This document shows, one piece after another, positions 44,241 to 53,400 of a stretch of 64,000 nt of DNA. Position numbers and translations under genes: made by a program. Positions within the stretch are counted from its first letter, which is position 1; each line of letters begins with the position of its first letter. Below the pieces are notes generated by a model. That model did no database searches. It saw only the letters and a list, made by a program, of their open reading frames with translations, and was not told the DNA's origin. This stretch comes from Paenibacillus luteus (GTDB lineage Bacteria; Bacillota; Bacilli; Paenibacillales; Paenibacillaceae): the NCBI RefSeq assembly GCF_006542765.1, contig NZ_SKCD01000001.1, positions 62,001 through 126,000 on the forward strand, given 5' to 3'.

Positions 44241-46121
44241 TTAAACCATTACTTTACAAATATCGTTCGTGAACGCAACAGGGTCTTGAATTGGCAAGCC
44301 CTCAATCAGCAGCGCCTGATTGTACAACAAGGTTGTATAAAGGCCCAGCTTCTCTTTATCCTGCTCGTTAGCTGCTTTTAGCGATTGGAAAATGTCGTGA
44401 TTGACGTTGATTTCGAGCACCTTGTCCGCTTTTACGTCTTGGCTGTTTGGCATCGCCTTCAAGATTTTCTCCATCTCGATCGTAACCTCGCCCTCAGTAG
44501 ACAAGCATACCGGGTGGGTTTTCAAACGTTTCGACGCTTTAACGTCCTTCACTTTGCCTGCAAGGATCGTTTTCATTTGCTCGAATAGCTCTTTGTTGGC
44601 ATCCTGCTCTTCAGCTGTTTCCTTATCCTTCTCGTCCGCTTCGATGCCAAGATCGCCGCTTGAGACCGATTTGAATTCTTTATCTTTGTATTTCGCTACG
44701 ATTTTAATCGCAAACTCATCGATATCGTCCGTGAAGTACAAAATCTCGTAGCCCTTGTCAGAAACCATTTCCGTTTGCGGCAAGCGCTCGATCCGCTCAA
44801 TCGATTCACCTGATGCGTAGTAGATATATTTCTGATCCTCTGCCATACGCGATACGTACTCATCCAGCGTAACCAGCTTGTTTTCCTTGGAGGAGTGGAA
44901 TAGCAGCAGATCCTGCAGCACGTCCTTGTTAGCGCCGTAATCATTGTATACGCCAAATTTCAGCTGTCTGCCGAACGCTTTGTAGAAGGTCTCATACTTC
45001 TCGCGCTCATCCTTCAGAATGCCAAGCAGCGCGCTTTTGATTTTACTGTTGATATTTTTCGCGATCAGCTTCAACTGGCGGTCATGCTGAAGCATCTCTC
45101 TGGAAATATTCAGCGACAGATCCTCGGAATCTACCATCCCTTTCACGAAGCTGAAATAGTCGGGCAGCAAGTCCGAGCATTTCTCCATGATGAGAACGCC
45201 GTTCGAATAAAGCTCCAGCCCTTTCTCGTATTCCTTCGTGTAATAGTCGAATGGCGTATTTTCCGGAATATACAAAATCGCGTTATATACTACAGCGCCG
45301 TCCGCGCTTATGTGCAAATGCTTGATTGGCTTATCGAAGCCGTAACGCTTCTCGAAATAAAACTGCTCATAATCATCAGCAGTCAGCTCGTTTTTGTTTT
45401 TGCGCCAGATCGGCACCATGCTGTTGACCGTTTGCTCTTCCTGGTATTCCTCAAACTCATTCTCGCTGTCCGCTTTCGGACGCTGTCCCTTGACGTCCAT
45501 CTTGATCGGATAACGAATGAAATCGGAATATTTTTTGATAATTGATTTTAAGCGATATTCCTCCAAATACTCATCATACTGGTCATCCTCGGTGTTTTCC
45601 TTGATGTTCAGCACGATTTCCGTACCTACGGTGTCCTTCTCGCAAGGCTCAATGGTATAACCGTCCGCACCTGTTGACTCCCATTTGAACGCCTCATCGC
45701 TGCCAAGCGTCTTCGATACGACCGTCACCACGTCCGCAACCATGAACGCCGAGTAGAAGCCTACGCCGAATTGGCCGATAATATTATGGCCGTCCTTAAG
45801 CTCGTTCTCCTTCTTAAAGGCAAAGGAGCCGCTCTTGGCAATGACGCCAAGATTGTTCTCAAGGTCCTCCTTCGTCATGCCGATGCCTGTATCCGTAATG
45901 GTCAGCGTACGGTTTGCTTTATCTGCAACTACCTTGATGTAATAATCCTCTTTGTTGAAAACGAGCTGATCATCCGTCAGAGCTTTGTAATATAATTTGT
46001 CGATCGCATCGCTCGCGTTCGATACAAGCTCTCTCAGAAAAATCTCTCTTTGCGTATAAATGGAGTTAATCATCATTTCCAGCAGTCGTTTCGATTCTGC
46101 TTTAAACTGTTTTTTGGACAT
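44241..46121 (-). CDS. htpG: Molecular chaperone HtpG (Hsp90)
   Basis: The product is a 626-residue ATP-dependent chaperone. The GHKL ATPase motifs are complete: [15 protein letters not shown] and [15 protein letters not shown]. The middle domain ([29 protein letters not shown]) and C-terminal dimerisation region follow, matching the usual 620-630 residue length. The ATG at 46121 ([14 protein letters not shown]) is conserved in the family and follows GGGGAACG; the in-frame start 30 nt earlier contains the ribosome binding site. It is a single-gene unit with a sigma-A promoter and a CIRCE operator. Confidence 0.97.
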   Translation of the reverse strand: MSKKQFKAESKRLLEMMINSIYTQREIFLRELVSNASDAIDKLYYKALTDDQLVFNKEDYYIKVVADKANRTLTITDTGIGMTKEDLENNLGVIAKSGSFAFKKENELKDGHNIIGQFGVGFYSAFMVADVVTVVSKTLGSDEAFKWESTGADGYTIEPCEKDTVGTEIVLNIKENTEDDQYDEYLEEYRLKSIIKKYSDFIRYPIKMDVKGQRPKADSENEFEEYQEEQTVNSMVPIWRKNKNELTADDYEQFYFEKRYGFDKPIKHLHISADGAVVYNAILYIPENTPFDYYTKEYEKGLELYSNGVLIMEKCSDLLPDYFSFVKGMVDSEDLSLNISREMLQHDRQLKLIAKNINSKIKSALLGILKDEREKYETFYKAFGRQLKFGVYNDYGANKDVLQDLLLFHSSKENKLVTLDEYVSRMAEDQKYIYYASGESIERIERLPQTEMVSDKGYEILYFTDDIDEFAIKIVAKYKDKEFKSVSSGDLGIEADEKDKETAEEQDANKELFEQMKTILAGKVKDVKASKRLKTHPVCLSTEGEVTIEMEKILKAMPNSQDVKADKVLEINVNHDIFQSLKAANEQDKEKLGLYTTLLYNQALLIEGLPIQDPVAFTNDICKVMV

Positions 46122-46217
46122 GAGTAGGTCGTTCCCCTTTCCATTCATCAATCATAAAATCATTAAGGATTTGTGACAGGAGGCTTGTACAAATGCACAA
46201 CTGCATCAGCCTCTATC

Positions 46218-46244
46218 TTAGCACTCAATTCCTTAGAGTGCTAA
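46218..46244 (-). promoter_or_regulatory. CIRCE operator (HrcA binding site) of htpG
   Basis: The sequence is exactly TTAGCACTC-N9-GAGTGCTAA, the consensus controlling inverted repeat of chaperone expression. It lies between the htpG promoter and the start codon, in the position where HrcA blocks transcription of groES and dnaK operons. HrcA itself is not in the window. Confidence 0.95.
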
Positions 46245-46255
46245 TCCTTATTTTT

Positions 46256-46284
46256 ATATAACATAAACCATTTTTTAATGTCAA
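46256..46284 (-). promoter_or_regulatory. Sigma-A promoter of htpG
   Basis: On the minus strand there is a perfect -35 TTGACA (46279-46284), a 17-nt spacer and a -10 TTATAT (46256-46261). Transcription should start about 7 nt further on, right at the CIRCE element. Confidence 0.85.
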
Positions 46285-46302
46285 CCGGCAGCTCGGAAAA
46301 TA

Positions 46303-46357
46303 ACAAAAAAAAGAAGCCGTTCAGAAGGTCGAGGACCTTTTGGAATGGCTCTTTTTC
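46303..46357. terminator. Intrinsic terminator of the glycosyltransferase operon
   Basis: A long hairpin pairs GCC(A/G)TTC with GAACGGC and AAGGTC with GACCTT. It is flanked by nine A on the left and by CTTTTTC on the right. It lies 20 nt after the stop of the pyruvyltransferase-like gene and just upstream of the htpG promoter, which it insulates. Confidence 0.8.
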
Positions 46358-46377
46358 ACAAGTGAATCGTTATCGGA

Positions 46378-47436
46378 TTAAAACAGGCCTTCTTGGAAAG
46401 GCGTTTCTAATAGGCTCCGGTAATGGCGCTGCTGCGTGTAGAAGGTTTCGCGTATTTTATCTGCCCCTTTCTCAATCTTGCCTACTCTGTCCAATATGCT
46501 GACGCTGAGCTGTTCGTCTCCTGTTGAGAGCACAAATTCAGGCAGCTTAAGCGAAAGCCCAAAATCAATCGCTTTGAAACGATAACCGAGACAAACGAAA
46601 GGGACCCCCGCCGATGCGGAAAGATAGCTGGCATGCAGCTTAAAGTTAATAGTCAGCGCGTAGGATTTCAGCTTCTCAAGCAGATCTTCATGATGGTAAA
46701 GCTCCAGATCCAGTTCGACATTCTCCTCATCCCCAAGCTTCGCGTATAATCGCTTGCACGCCTCGCGGTCAGGTCCCCATACCGAATAAATGTTAATCTT
46801 ATAACCTTGAGCAATCAAGGCGCTAAGCGACTGAACCAAATGCTTCTCCACCGTCTCTTCGCTCCCGCCAAATATGCGGTTATAAGCAGTACCCCAGTTA
46901 ACGCCGATCGTCCGTGACTTCTTGGATGGGTGGACCGGCGACGGGGCGGGCAGCAAGAAGGCAGGATCGCCGCCTATGATCGTCTGTGCTTTGGGAACGC
47001 CGGAGTGCTCCAGAAACTGATGAGACAACGGTCCGCGAACTCCGAAAAAAACCGATTTCTGCGCCAGTTCCATTAGCTTGCCATTTGTCGCTTGGTTTTC
47101 TCCTGTATACGCCAGATTCGTCGTTATTTTCCCCGCTGCATCAAAAACAGGGTAATCCTGGCGGTCGTGACCACTTCCCCAAATGATCACATTTTTCTTC
47201 TTTGCCGCCGCTTGATAGGCAATGTCGATATAGCCTGGGATAAGCAGTGAGCCACCTCCAAGTACCACCGTATCATAAGGGCCCGGATTACGGATATCGA
47301 CACCGGGAATCGAAGGAATAACGTCATAATGCTTGTCAGGCAAATACGACCGGCATAGATCACGGAACAACAGCCACATTAATTCATCACCTATATTGTT
47401 AAATCCAAGCCAGCCTACATATAAAATTCTTTTCAT
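46378..47436 (-). CDS. Polysaccharide pyruvyl transferase family protein
   Basis: The product is 352 residues. The N-terminal GWLGFNNIGDELM and VVLGGGSLL, the middle GVNWGTAYNR and the C-terminal KLHASYLSASAGVPFVCLGYRFK fit the CsaB/WcaK pyruvyltransferase family, which adds ketal pyruvate to cell-wall or surface glycans. CsaB-type modification of secondary wall polymer is what SLH domains bind, so a link to the SLH enzyme of this window is possible but not shown. It is the last gene of a five-gene leftward operon. Confidence 0.88.
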   Translation of the reverse strand: MKRILYVGWLGFNNIGDELMWLLFRDLCRSYLPDKHYDVIPSIPGVDIRNPGPYDTVVLGGGSLLIPGYIDIAYQAAAKKKNVIIWGSGHDRQDYPVFDAAGKITTNLAYTGENQATNGKLMELAQKSVFFGVRGPLSHQFLEHSGVPKAQTIIGGDPAFLLPAPSPVHPSKKSRTIGVNWGTAYNRIFGGSEETVEKHLVQSLSALIAQGYKINIYSVWGPDREACKRLYAKLGDEENVELDLELYHHEDLLEKLKSYALTINFKLHASYLSASAGVPFVCLGYRFKAIDFGLSLKLPEFVLSTGDEQLSVSILDRVGKIEKGADKIRETFYTQQRHYRSLLETPFQEGLF

Positions 47437-47449
47437 CTCGTACCGCCCT

Positions 47450-48574
47450 TCATCGTGAATGCCCTATTGCCGAATGGTACACCAGCATCACCAGCTCTGC
47501 GGCCTGCTCGGCATGAAACTCCTGTTCGATCCAGCGCCTCCCTTCCTTCCCGATGGCTTGCAGCCGGTCTAAATCGCGGCAGCCCTCGGCAATTTCATTG
47601 GCAAATAAATATCTCGAATAAGCGGAATAGGAACCATGGTCTCCAAAATAATGCGACCAGGCTTCTCCGTAATTCGACGGCTCTACCCAGCCAAAGAAAC
47701 CGTGGTTGCCAATCGCCAGTACCGGTTTCTCGCAAGCCATCGCTTCGAGCGCGACACGGCCTGTGCCGACCACGATATCTGACGCATTGTAGCATTCTCG
47801 CATTTGTGCTTGCTGGCCAATCACATGGATAAACGTCTCGCCGCTTTCTTCCTCAATGAACGCAGCAAGCTCCTTAATCGCTTGATATTTGGGACCGTCG
47901 CCGACGACAATGAGTTGCAGGCGATGCCAGCCGTAGCGGTGCAGATCCTTCATAGCTCTAAGCAAGGTATCGCACGCGGTTGCTTTTCCCCACGCCAAAC
48001 GGCTTGCGTAGACGAGTACAGTAGCATCCTCTGCTATGCCGAGTTCTCCCCGCAGCTTGGAGCCTGCCGCTGGATAAAATTCTTGTAAATCAATGCCGTT
48101 CGGTATGACTGTAGAAGCATAACCAAACCTCTCCATATACTGCTGGACAGGAGCGCTGACACTAATGACTTCCTTGGATAAACCAAGAATAGTCTTCAGG
48201 TTGCCTGACGGATAATACGTGCCATGAGCGGTAAATATCGTAGGGATGCCTAGCAGCGCTGCCGCATTCGCGGCAAGCAGCCCTGAGGGAGTCTGATGCA
48301 CATGTACGCAGTCAATGTGCTGATCTCGCATCAGCTGCAGCAGGGTATCGATCTGCAACGCTTGCTCTGCTCGATTGGACCTTGCAAAATCCAGAAGAAA
48401 GACCGAGCAGCCGGCTGCCTCGAACCGAGAACGCATGAGGCCATCCGCAGAAACGATGCTCACGCTTTGTCCTCTGTGGATGAGTGCTGTTGCTAGACTT
48501 AATACATGCGTTTCCGTACCGCCGGCATCCATACTGTCCAGAGCCATTAACACGGATAACGACGGGCTTGTCAT
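47450..48574 (-). CDS. Glycosyltransferase family 4 protein
   Basis: The product is a 374-residue GT-B glycosyltransferase. It begins SVLMALDSMDAGGTETHV (the acceptor-side glycine loop) and has the donor-side motif VALEAMACEKPVLAIGN typical of GT4, with the conserved glutamate. The ATG at 48574 follows AAGGAGTG and lies 7 nt after the GT2 stop; the longer upstream frame runs back into that gene. It is predicted to work in the cytosol on a lipid-linked or protein-bound glycan with the other transferases of the operon. Confidence 0.9.
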   Translation of the reverse strand: MTSPSLSVLMALDSMDAGGTETHVLSLATALIHRGQSVSIVSADGLMRSRFEAAGCSVFLLDFARSNRAEQALQIDTLLQLMRDQHIDCVHVHQTPSGLLAANAAALLGIPTIFTAHGTYYPSGNLKTILGLSKEVISVSAPVQQYMERFGYASTVIPNGIDLQEFYPAAGSKLRGELGIAEDATVLVYASRLAWGKATACDTLLRAMKDLHRYGWHRLQLIVVGDGPKYQAIKELAAFIEEESGETFIHVIGQQAQMRECYNASDIVVGTGRVALEAMACEKPVLAIGNHGFFGWVEPSNYGEAWSHYFGDHGSYSAYSRYLFANEIAEGCRDLDRLQAIGKEGRRWIEQEFHAEQAAELVMLVYHSAIGHSR

Positions 48575-48581
48575 GTTTGCT

Positions 48582-49277
48582 TCACTCCTTCTTCGTGTAA
48601 TAAGCCAAAGACCGTTGATGGGTATGCAGACGATAGTAGTACAGAATGTCTGGAATGTTCGCAATCTGCAGTTGATTGTTCAAAAACTTAACGACAAACT
48701 CGTAGTCCTCTGCGCCAACAATTCGCCTGCTCAGCCCCCCGATGCGATCGAACGCTTCGCCGCGGAACATAATCGTCCCATGACAGATGCAGTGGCCGCC
48801 ATTTTGGTAAGCCTTGCGGATCTGATCGCCATAGTGAAGCCATTGGGCAGGCTCGTAATGCCTCTGCTCCCCCTCTTCAAAGGCTGCATAATTGGTTCCA
48901 ACTAGTGCCGTCTCCGGATGGCCAGCCAAATAAGCCACCTGCTTCTCCAGTCGCTGCGGATGAGAGAAGTCGTCTGCGTCCTGCACGGCAATATACTCTC
49001 CGCGGGCAAGAAAAAATCCGGTCGTCATCGCTCCTGAAAACCCCGCGTTTCGAGGCAGCCGTACTAAAACAACAGAATCCGTGCCCGCAATGCCATTTGC
49101 CTCGCACCATGCTTGCACCACATCGACGGACCGATCGGTTGAAGCATCGTCGACGATAATAATTTCCTTGTTTATATAAGTCTGCCGCTGCAAGCTGTCC
49201 AGACACTCGATAAGATAAGGCCCGCGATTGTAGTTCGTAATCACGATACTCACTTTCCCTGGTTCCCGCTGCATCAT
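48582..49277 (-). CDS. Glycosyltransferase family 2 protein
   Basis: The product is a 231-residue GT-A enzyme. VSIVITNYNRGPYL, IIIVDDASTDRS and the metal-binding DADD in IAVQDADDF are visible, and RIVGAEDYEFVVKF supplies the catalytic-base region. It starts with ATGATG overlapping the upstream gene stop by 4 nt. It lacks membrane helices. The donor sugar cannot be assigned. Confidence 0.9.
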   Translation of the reverse strand: MMQREPGKVSIVITNYNRGPYLIECLDSLQRQTYINKEIIIVDDASTDRSVDVVQAWCEANGIAGTDSVVLVRLPRNAGFSGAMTTGFFLARGEYIAVQDADDFSHPQRLEKQVAYLAGHPETALVGTNYAAFEEGEQRHYEPAQWLHYGDQIRKAYQNGGHCICHGTIMFRGEAFDRIGGLSRRIVGAEDYEFVVKFLNNQLQIANIPDILYYYRLHTHQRSLAYYTKKE

Positions 49278-50122
49278 TCCTTTTCCTCCATTCTCTCTCT
49301 ACCGTTCATTGCATACATCGCTTCAAAATGATCACCGATGATTTGCATGGCAGCCAAGGATTGATCAAGTCCTGCTCTGGCATGTTTTTGTGGCCGGTAG
49401 CGATTCATCCGATCTACCTCAACCTTGTGCACTGGCTTTATCCGCAAACCTCCAAGCAGGCCAAGAGCATAAGCCTTTGGCGGGCATATCAGCGAGTGCC
49501 ATGGCATGACCTCAAGCGCACGCTTATTCATGGCAAAGGGCACTTGAACGAGCGACGCATTATCAAGATCGCCGCGGCCGAGTGTTATATTCAGCGCTAC
49601 TTTTAATGAAGTAACCGAGTTCCATGGAGCGCGCATGCCAAGATGATGATCCAGCTTGTTAACCGCCACATCACAATCATTCAGCACCGCTTCAGCGAAG
49701 GGGACGAGCTCCTTCCATGGCATATGAAAATCACCATCCACAAACAATAAACAATCACCAGTAGCCGCATATGCGCCAATGGCTCTTCCCACATCCGTTC
49801 CCAGCTGCTCTTCGAAAACAATCGTCGCCGCTCCAAGCTTACAAGCGATAGCTTCCGTGCGATCGTTGCTCCCATTGACGATGACGATAATTTCCAATGG
49901 ATGAAGCTGCGCTGCCTCTTGAATGACGCGACCAATCGTGGTTTCTTCATTTTGAGCGGGTATAATGACAGACAGTCGATGCCGTCCCGAATCGTCAGTG
50001 TTCAGAGAGTAATCGATTCCTTTCCGGATAGGGGGCAGCAACCTCGTCCCCTGCCGCAACTGCTCGATTAAGTCCCGTCTTCTTCCTCCGTCGGTACAAC
50101 CCTGCCTATAAGATTCGGACAT
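49274..50122 (-). CDS. Glycosyltransferase family 2 protein
   Basis: The product is a 282-residue GT-A enzyme with LSVIIPAQNEETTIG, a variant VNGSNDRTEAIA in place of the usual VDDGS, and the DXD motif in LFVDGDF. The ATG at 50122 (MSESYRQGCTD) follows AAGGG and overlaps the end of the Sm-like gene by 17 nt; the longer in-frame start lies deep inside that gene. The N-terminal 40 residues before the GT fold are unusual and basic. Confidence 0.87.
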   Translation of the reverse strand: MSESYRQGCTDGGRRRDLIEQLRQGTRLLPPIRKGIDYSLNTDDSGRHRLSVIIPAQNEETTIGRVIQEAAQLHPLEIIVIVNGSNDRTEAIACKLGAATIVFEEQLGTDVGRAIGAYAATGDCLLFVDGDFHMPWKELVPFAEAVLNDCDVAVNKLDHHLGMRAPWNSVTSLKVALNITLGRGDLDNASLVQVPFAMNKRALEVMPWHSLICPPKAYALGLLGGLRIKPVHKVEVDRMNRYRPQKHARAGLDQSLAAMQIIGDHFEAMYAMNGRERMEEKE

Positions 50123-50306
50123 AATGAATAACCCTTGAGCGAATAAGCACATCCTCCGTGCCGCCATATCCAGGTACCGTCAGTGCCTGAACAACCGCAT
50201 ACGAGAAGCCTACTGCGATTAATTCACCCGCAATCACTTCACCATTCGAGAGAACGACCTCAACGCTTCTCCCCACATACGTGCGGAGCTTGAAATAGAA
50301 AGACAC
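50106..50306 (-). CDS. Small Sm-like (DUF2642-type) protein, first gene of the glycosyltransferase operon
   Basis: The product is about 66 residues. YVGRSVEVVLSNGEVIAGEL followed by hydrophobic strands and RSRVIHYVRI looks like a five-stranded Sm/DUF2642 barrel, a small fold common in spore-forming Bacillota. The GTG at 50306, 8 nt after AGGAG, is the better start; an ATG at 50324 is in frame but contains that motif. It overlaps the next gene by 17 nt. In Bacillus, DUF2642 proteins often occur with spore-coat genes, so spore-surface glycosylation is a weak inference. Confidence 0.65.
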   Translation of the reverse strand: MSFYFKLRTYVGRSVEVVLSNGEVIAGELIAVGFSYAVVQALTVPGYGGTEDVLIRSRVIHYVRIL

Positions 50307-50430
50307 ATGATCAACTCCTACCATTTGATACCCTCATCCTATTCGAGAGATTAATAGAGTGAACGGCATATGGCTATTTTGAAAAACTTTTCATAGAAAA
50401 TCTAATGATTGCCGAACAATCTAAATAGGC

Positions 50431-50469
50431 AAAAGAAAACAGACGATGGCTTATGCCACCGTCTGTTTC
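50431..50469 (-). terminator. Intrinsic terminator of the GH3-GH30 gene
   Basis: AAACAGACG-TGGC pairs with GCCA-CGTCTGTTT (one mismatch) around a TTAT-type loop. It lies 20 nt after the stop of the giant gene and is followed leftward by T-rich sequence. Confidence 0.85.
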
Positions 50470-50488
50470 CTTCCATCCTCAATGTAGC

Positions 50489-53400
50489 TTACTTGTTATA
50501 AATCGCGTACATGATCACTGCTGCTTCCGCCCGCGTCGTATGTCCAAGCGGGTTCAGCTTAGAGCCGTCACCTTTCACGATTCCGTTCGCTACCAGCAGA
50601 GCCGCGCTGTCAGCCGCATAAGCTGCCAGTTTCCCTAAATCGGAAAATGCTGCGAGTTGCTGGGCGTTCCCTGCACCCAGCTTCTTCCCTGAAGCTTCTA
50701 TCGCTCTAGCGGTCATCGCAAACATTTCCTGCCTGGTTATCGCAGCATTCGGATCAAATGAGCCATCCGAGCGTCCGTTCACAATGCCAAGCTTCTTGGC
50801 TATCGCTACCGCATCATAATAATAGGCATCACTCGCAATATCGCTGAAATTTCCGCTCGCATTCGCGCTCAGACCTAACGTTTTCACAAGCAAAGTAATA
50901 AAGTCTGCCCGCTTCACGTTTTGAGCTGGCGCGTAAGCTTTGTCCGACACGCCATTAATGATGCCCTTGGACGCCATCACCTCGACAGCTTGCTTCGCCC
51001 AAGCATGCTTGCCCAAATCGTCAAATGATTTATGAACGAGCACAACGCCATAGGCACTGAAGTGATTGACCGTAAAGACAACTGCGCCCTTGGATTGGTC
51101 GTATTTGCCGCTCGGTACGGCAGTGACTTTGCCGGTACCATCGATATGCCATACGGTCACATGCTCCGCGCTCGGCGCTTCATTGGCGCTTAACGCATAG
51201 TTAAGCGATACATGCACGGCTGCATCTGCATTGCTCCACTCTACCTTAACACCATCCACGTAAAGGTTTAGCTCGACGGCCGGGCGGCTGCCGATTGCGG
51301 TGCGCGCTTCTTCGCTAAGCTTAGCCTTGTCGGCATTGGCAATAACGATAGATACGTTCTTCGCACCCGCAGGAAGCGAATTCAGCATATGGCTAGGCAC
51401 GATAACGGTGCCTGTATCCGTTTGAATCTCATACTGCACAGACAGCTTAGCTTCACTTATGGCTTCCTTAGGCAGTTGCACCTCGTAGCCTTTCGCGCCG
51501 CTCACTGCTGAAACCTCAATTTTGACTTGTTGTACATTTCCGCTTTGTGCTTGTTTCACTACAGCATCAATCTGAGCCTGACTAACCGTTGTTTTTCCTA
51601 AGCCGCTGGCCGCATCCAATACCGGTGCAGGCGCAGCAATGACCTTCAAGCCACCGGCAGTCGCCGTAGGCGTTGCGGCTGGCGGCGTGGCTACCGGACC
51701 ACCCGATGTAGGCGTCGGTGTCGGTGCCGTTGATGGGGAAGGCGACGGTGCCGTCGTCGGAGTAGGCGTTGGCACCGTCGGCTCCTCGCCAGCCGAAATG
51801 ATGTACGTGAATGGCGCTACGTAGCTGTCCTTCATGCCTGCTTTCACCGCGATGGTGCGAAGCACCGCCAAGTCCTTAAGCGTCAGCTCTCCCGTATACA
51901 GCTGGCCGTTCCCGCTGCTTGGAAGCGTGCCGTCCGTCGTGTAATAAATAGCTGCTCCCTCAGTGACAGAGGTTAGCACGACCCGCTGAGAGCCTTTGTA
52001 GGTGCCCGCTTTAAGCGATGCCCGCGGAATAGCCACACTGCCTTCCGCGACAGGAGCAGTCTCTTCCGTCTCCTCTAGCGTGATCCAGTCCAGGTTAGCT
52101 CCGTCATTGTTGCTTGTAAACTGAATTTCCTGAGCGCCCTCAGCCAATTTCACAATACCGGAAGTCTCGGTATACGTGTCCCATCCGCCGCTTGCGCCAA
52201 GTGGCGTCGTCGACAGCTTCTCGCCGTTGACCGAAAGGGTTCCACTCACGCCACCCTGCGGCGTTGCATAACGGTAAGTCACTTTATAAAAGGCTGTTTT
52301 TGCAATATCCACATCATAATATAGCGATCCAGCAGCAGCGATAAAGCCTACGTTTTTGAACAGCAGCGTTTCGCCGCTCATCTGGCTTTGAACAGCTGCC
52401 GCATCAGCACGGCTGTAGCTTTCCGCTTCGATCTTCATAGCTGCGCTCTCATCCATGACTTGAATCGCATACGGCTCGAACTTAATGCCTCTGAGCTCGT
52501 AACCGGAGGCTCCGGCGGCAAGGCGAAGCTTTTGGCTGCCCTCACCTAGAGCGATGACCGTACGCATCTCCACAACCTGATTGTAAAGATTCGGCACAGT
52601 TAGCGTTCTGCGTACGGCACCGTCCTGCGCCTCCAAGATAATGCCATTCATAGCTTGGCCGTTCGAAGTCGCCTTAAAGGTGACGACATACTCGCCAGCA
52701 GTAGGCACATTGACCAAATAGTCAGCGTAATCACCAGCATCAATTTGTGTCAGTCGGCTTGCGCTTCCTGTCCCTGTCACGTTAAATCCGTTAATTCGAT
52801 TGAACTTGTCTAACGAGTCAAAAGCAAGCAGGTCCATCGGCGTTTTAACGTTTTCGGTTCCCAGCAGCGCTGCTGCTGCGGTTAACGCCGAACCGCCTGT
52901 TGAATCATCGTAAGCCTGTACAGGAACGTTCACCTGCAGCGCCAATTCGTTGTAATAAACCTTTTCGTTCCAATTCAAGGTTAGCTTCACCCTTGTAGGG
53001 CTAAGAAGCTCAGCTCCCCGAAGCGATACGCCGCCTAATGAAACAGCTGTTCCGGTTAGCGTAATGGCACTCAGCTTATCCGGCACGAACGTGCCGCCAT
53101 TCAGCGTAACGGTAAGCTCTTTGCCATTAACGCCGTAAGGCAGGCTGCTCTCGGACAAGGTCAGTGTCTCAGGGTCATTGATAGCTTTGAAAACGACCTT
53201 TGTTTTCATCGACTGGCCCATGCTTCCGGATGCTGCCTCGTACACGCTGGCAGTTACCGTGACTGTCTGGTCCGTATCATAATCTCGGGCTGCTGATCCG
53301 CCAATCACGAGCTTCGCGGTATGGTCATCCGCACGGTAGACGCTTTCGACCACCGTTCCTGCATACCCCGAAATCGACCAATTGGAGGCGGTCAGCTCCT

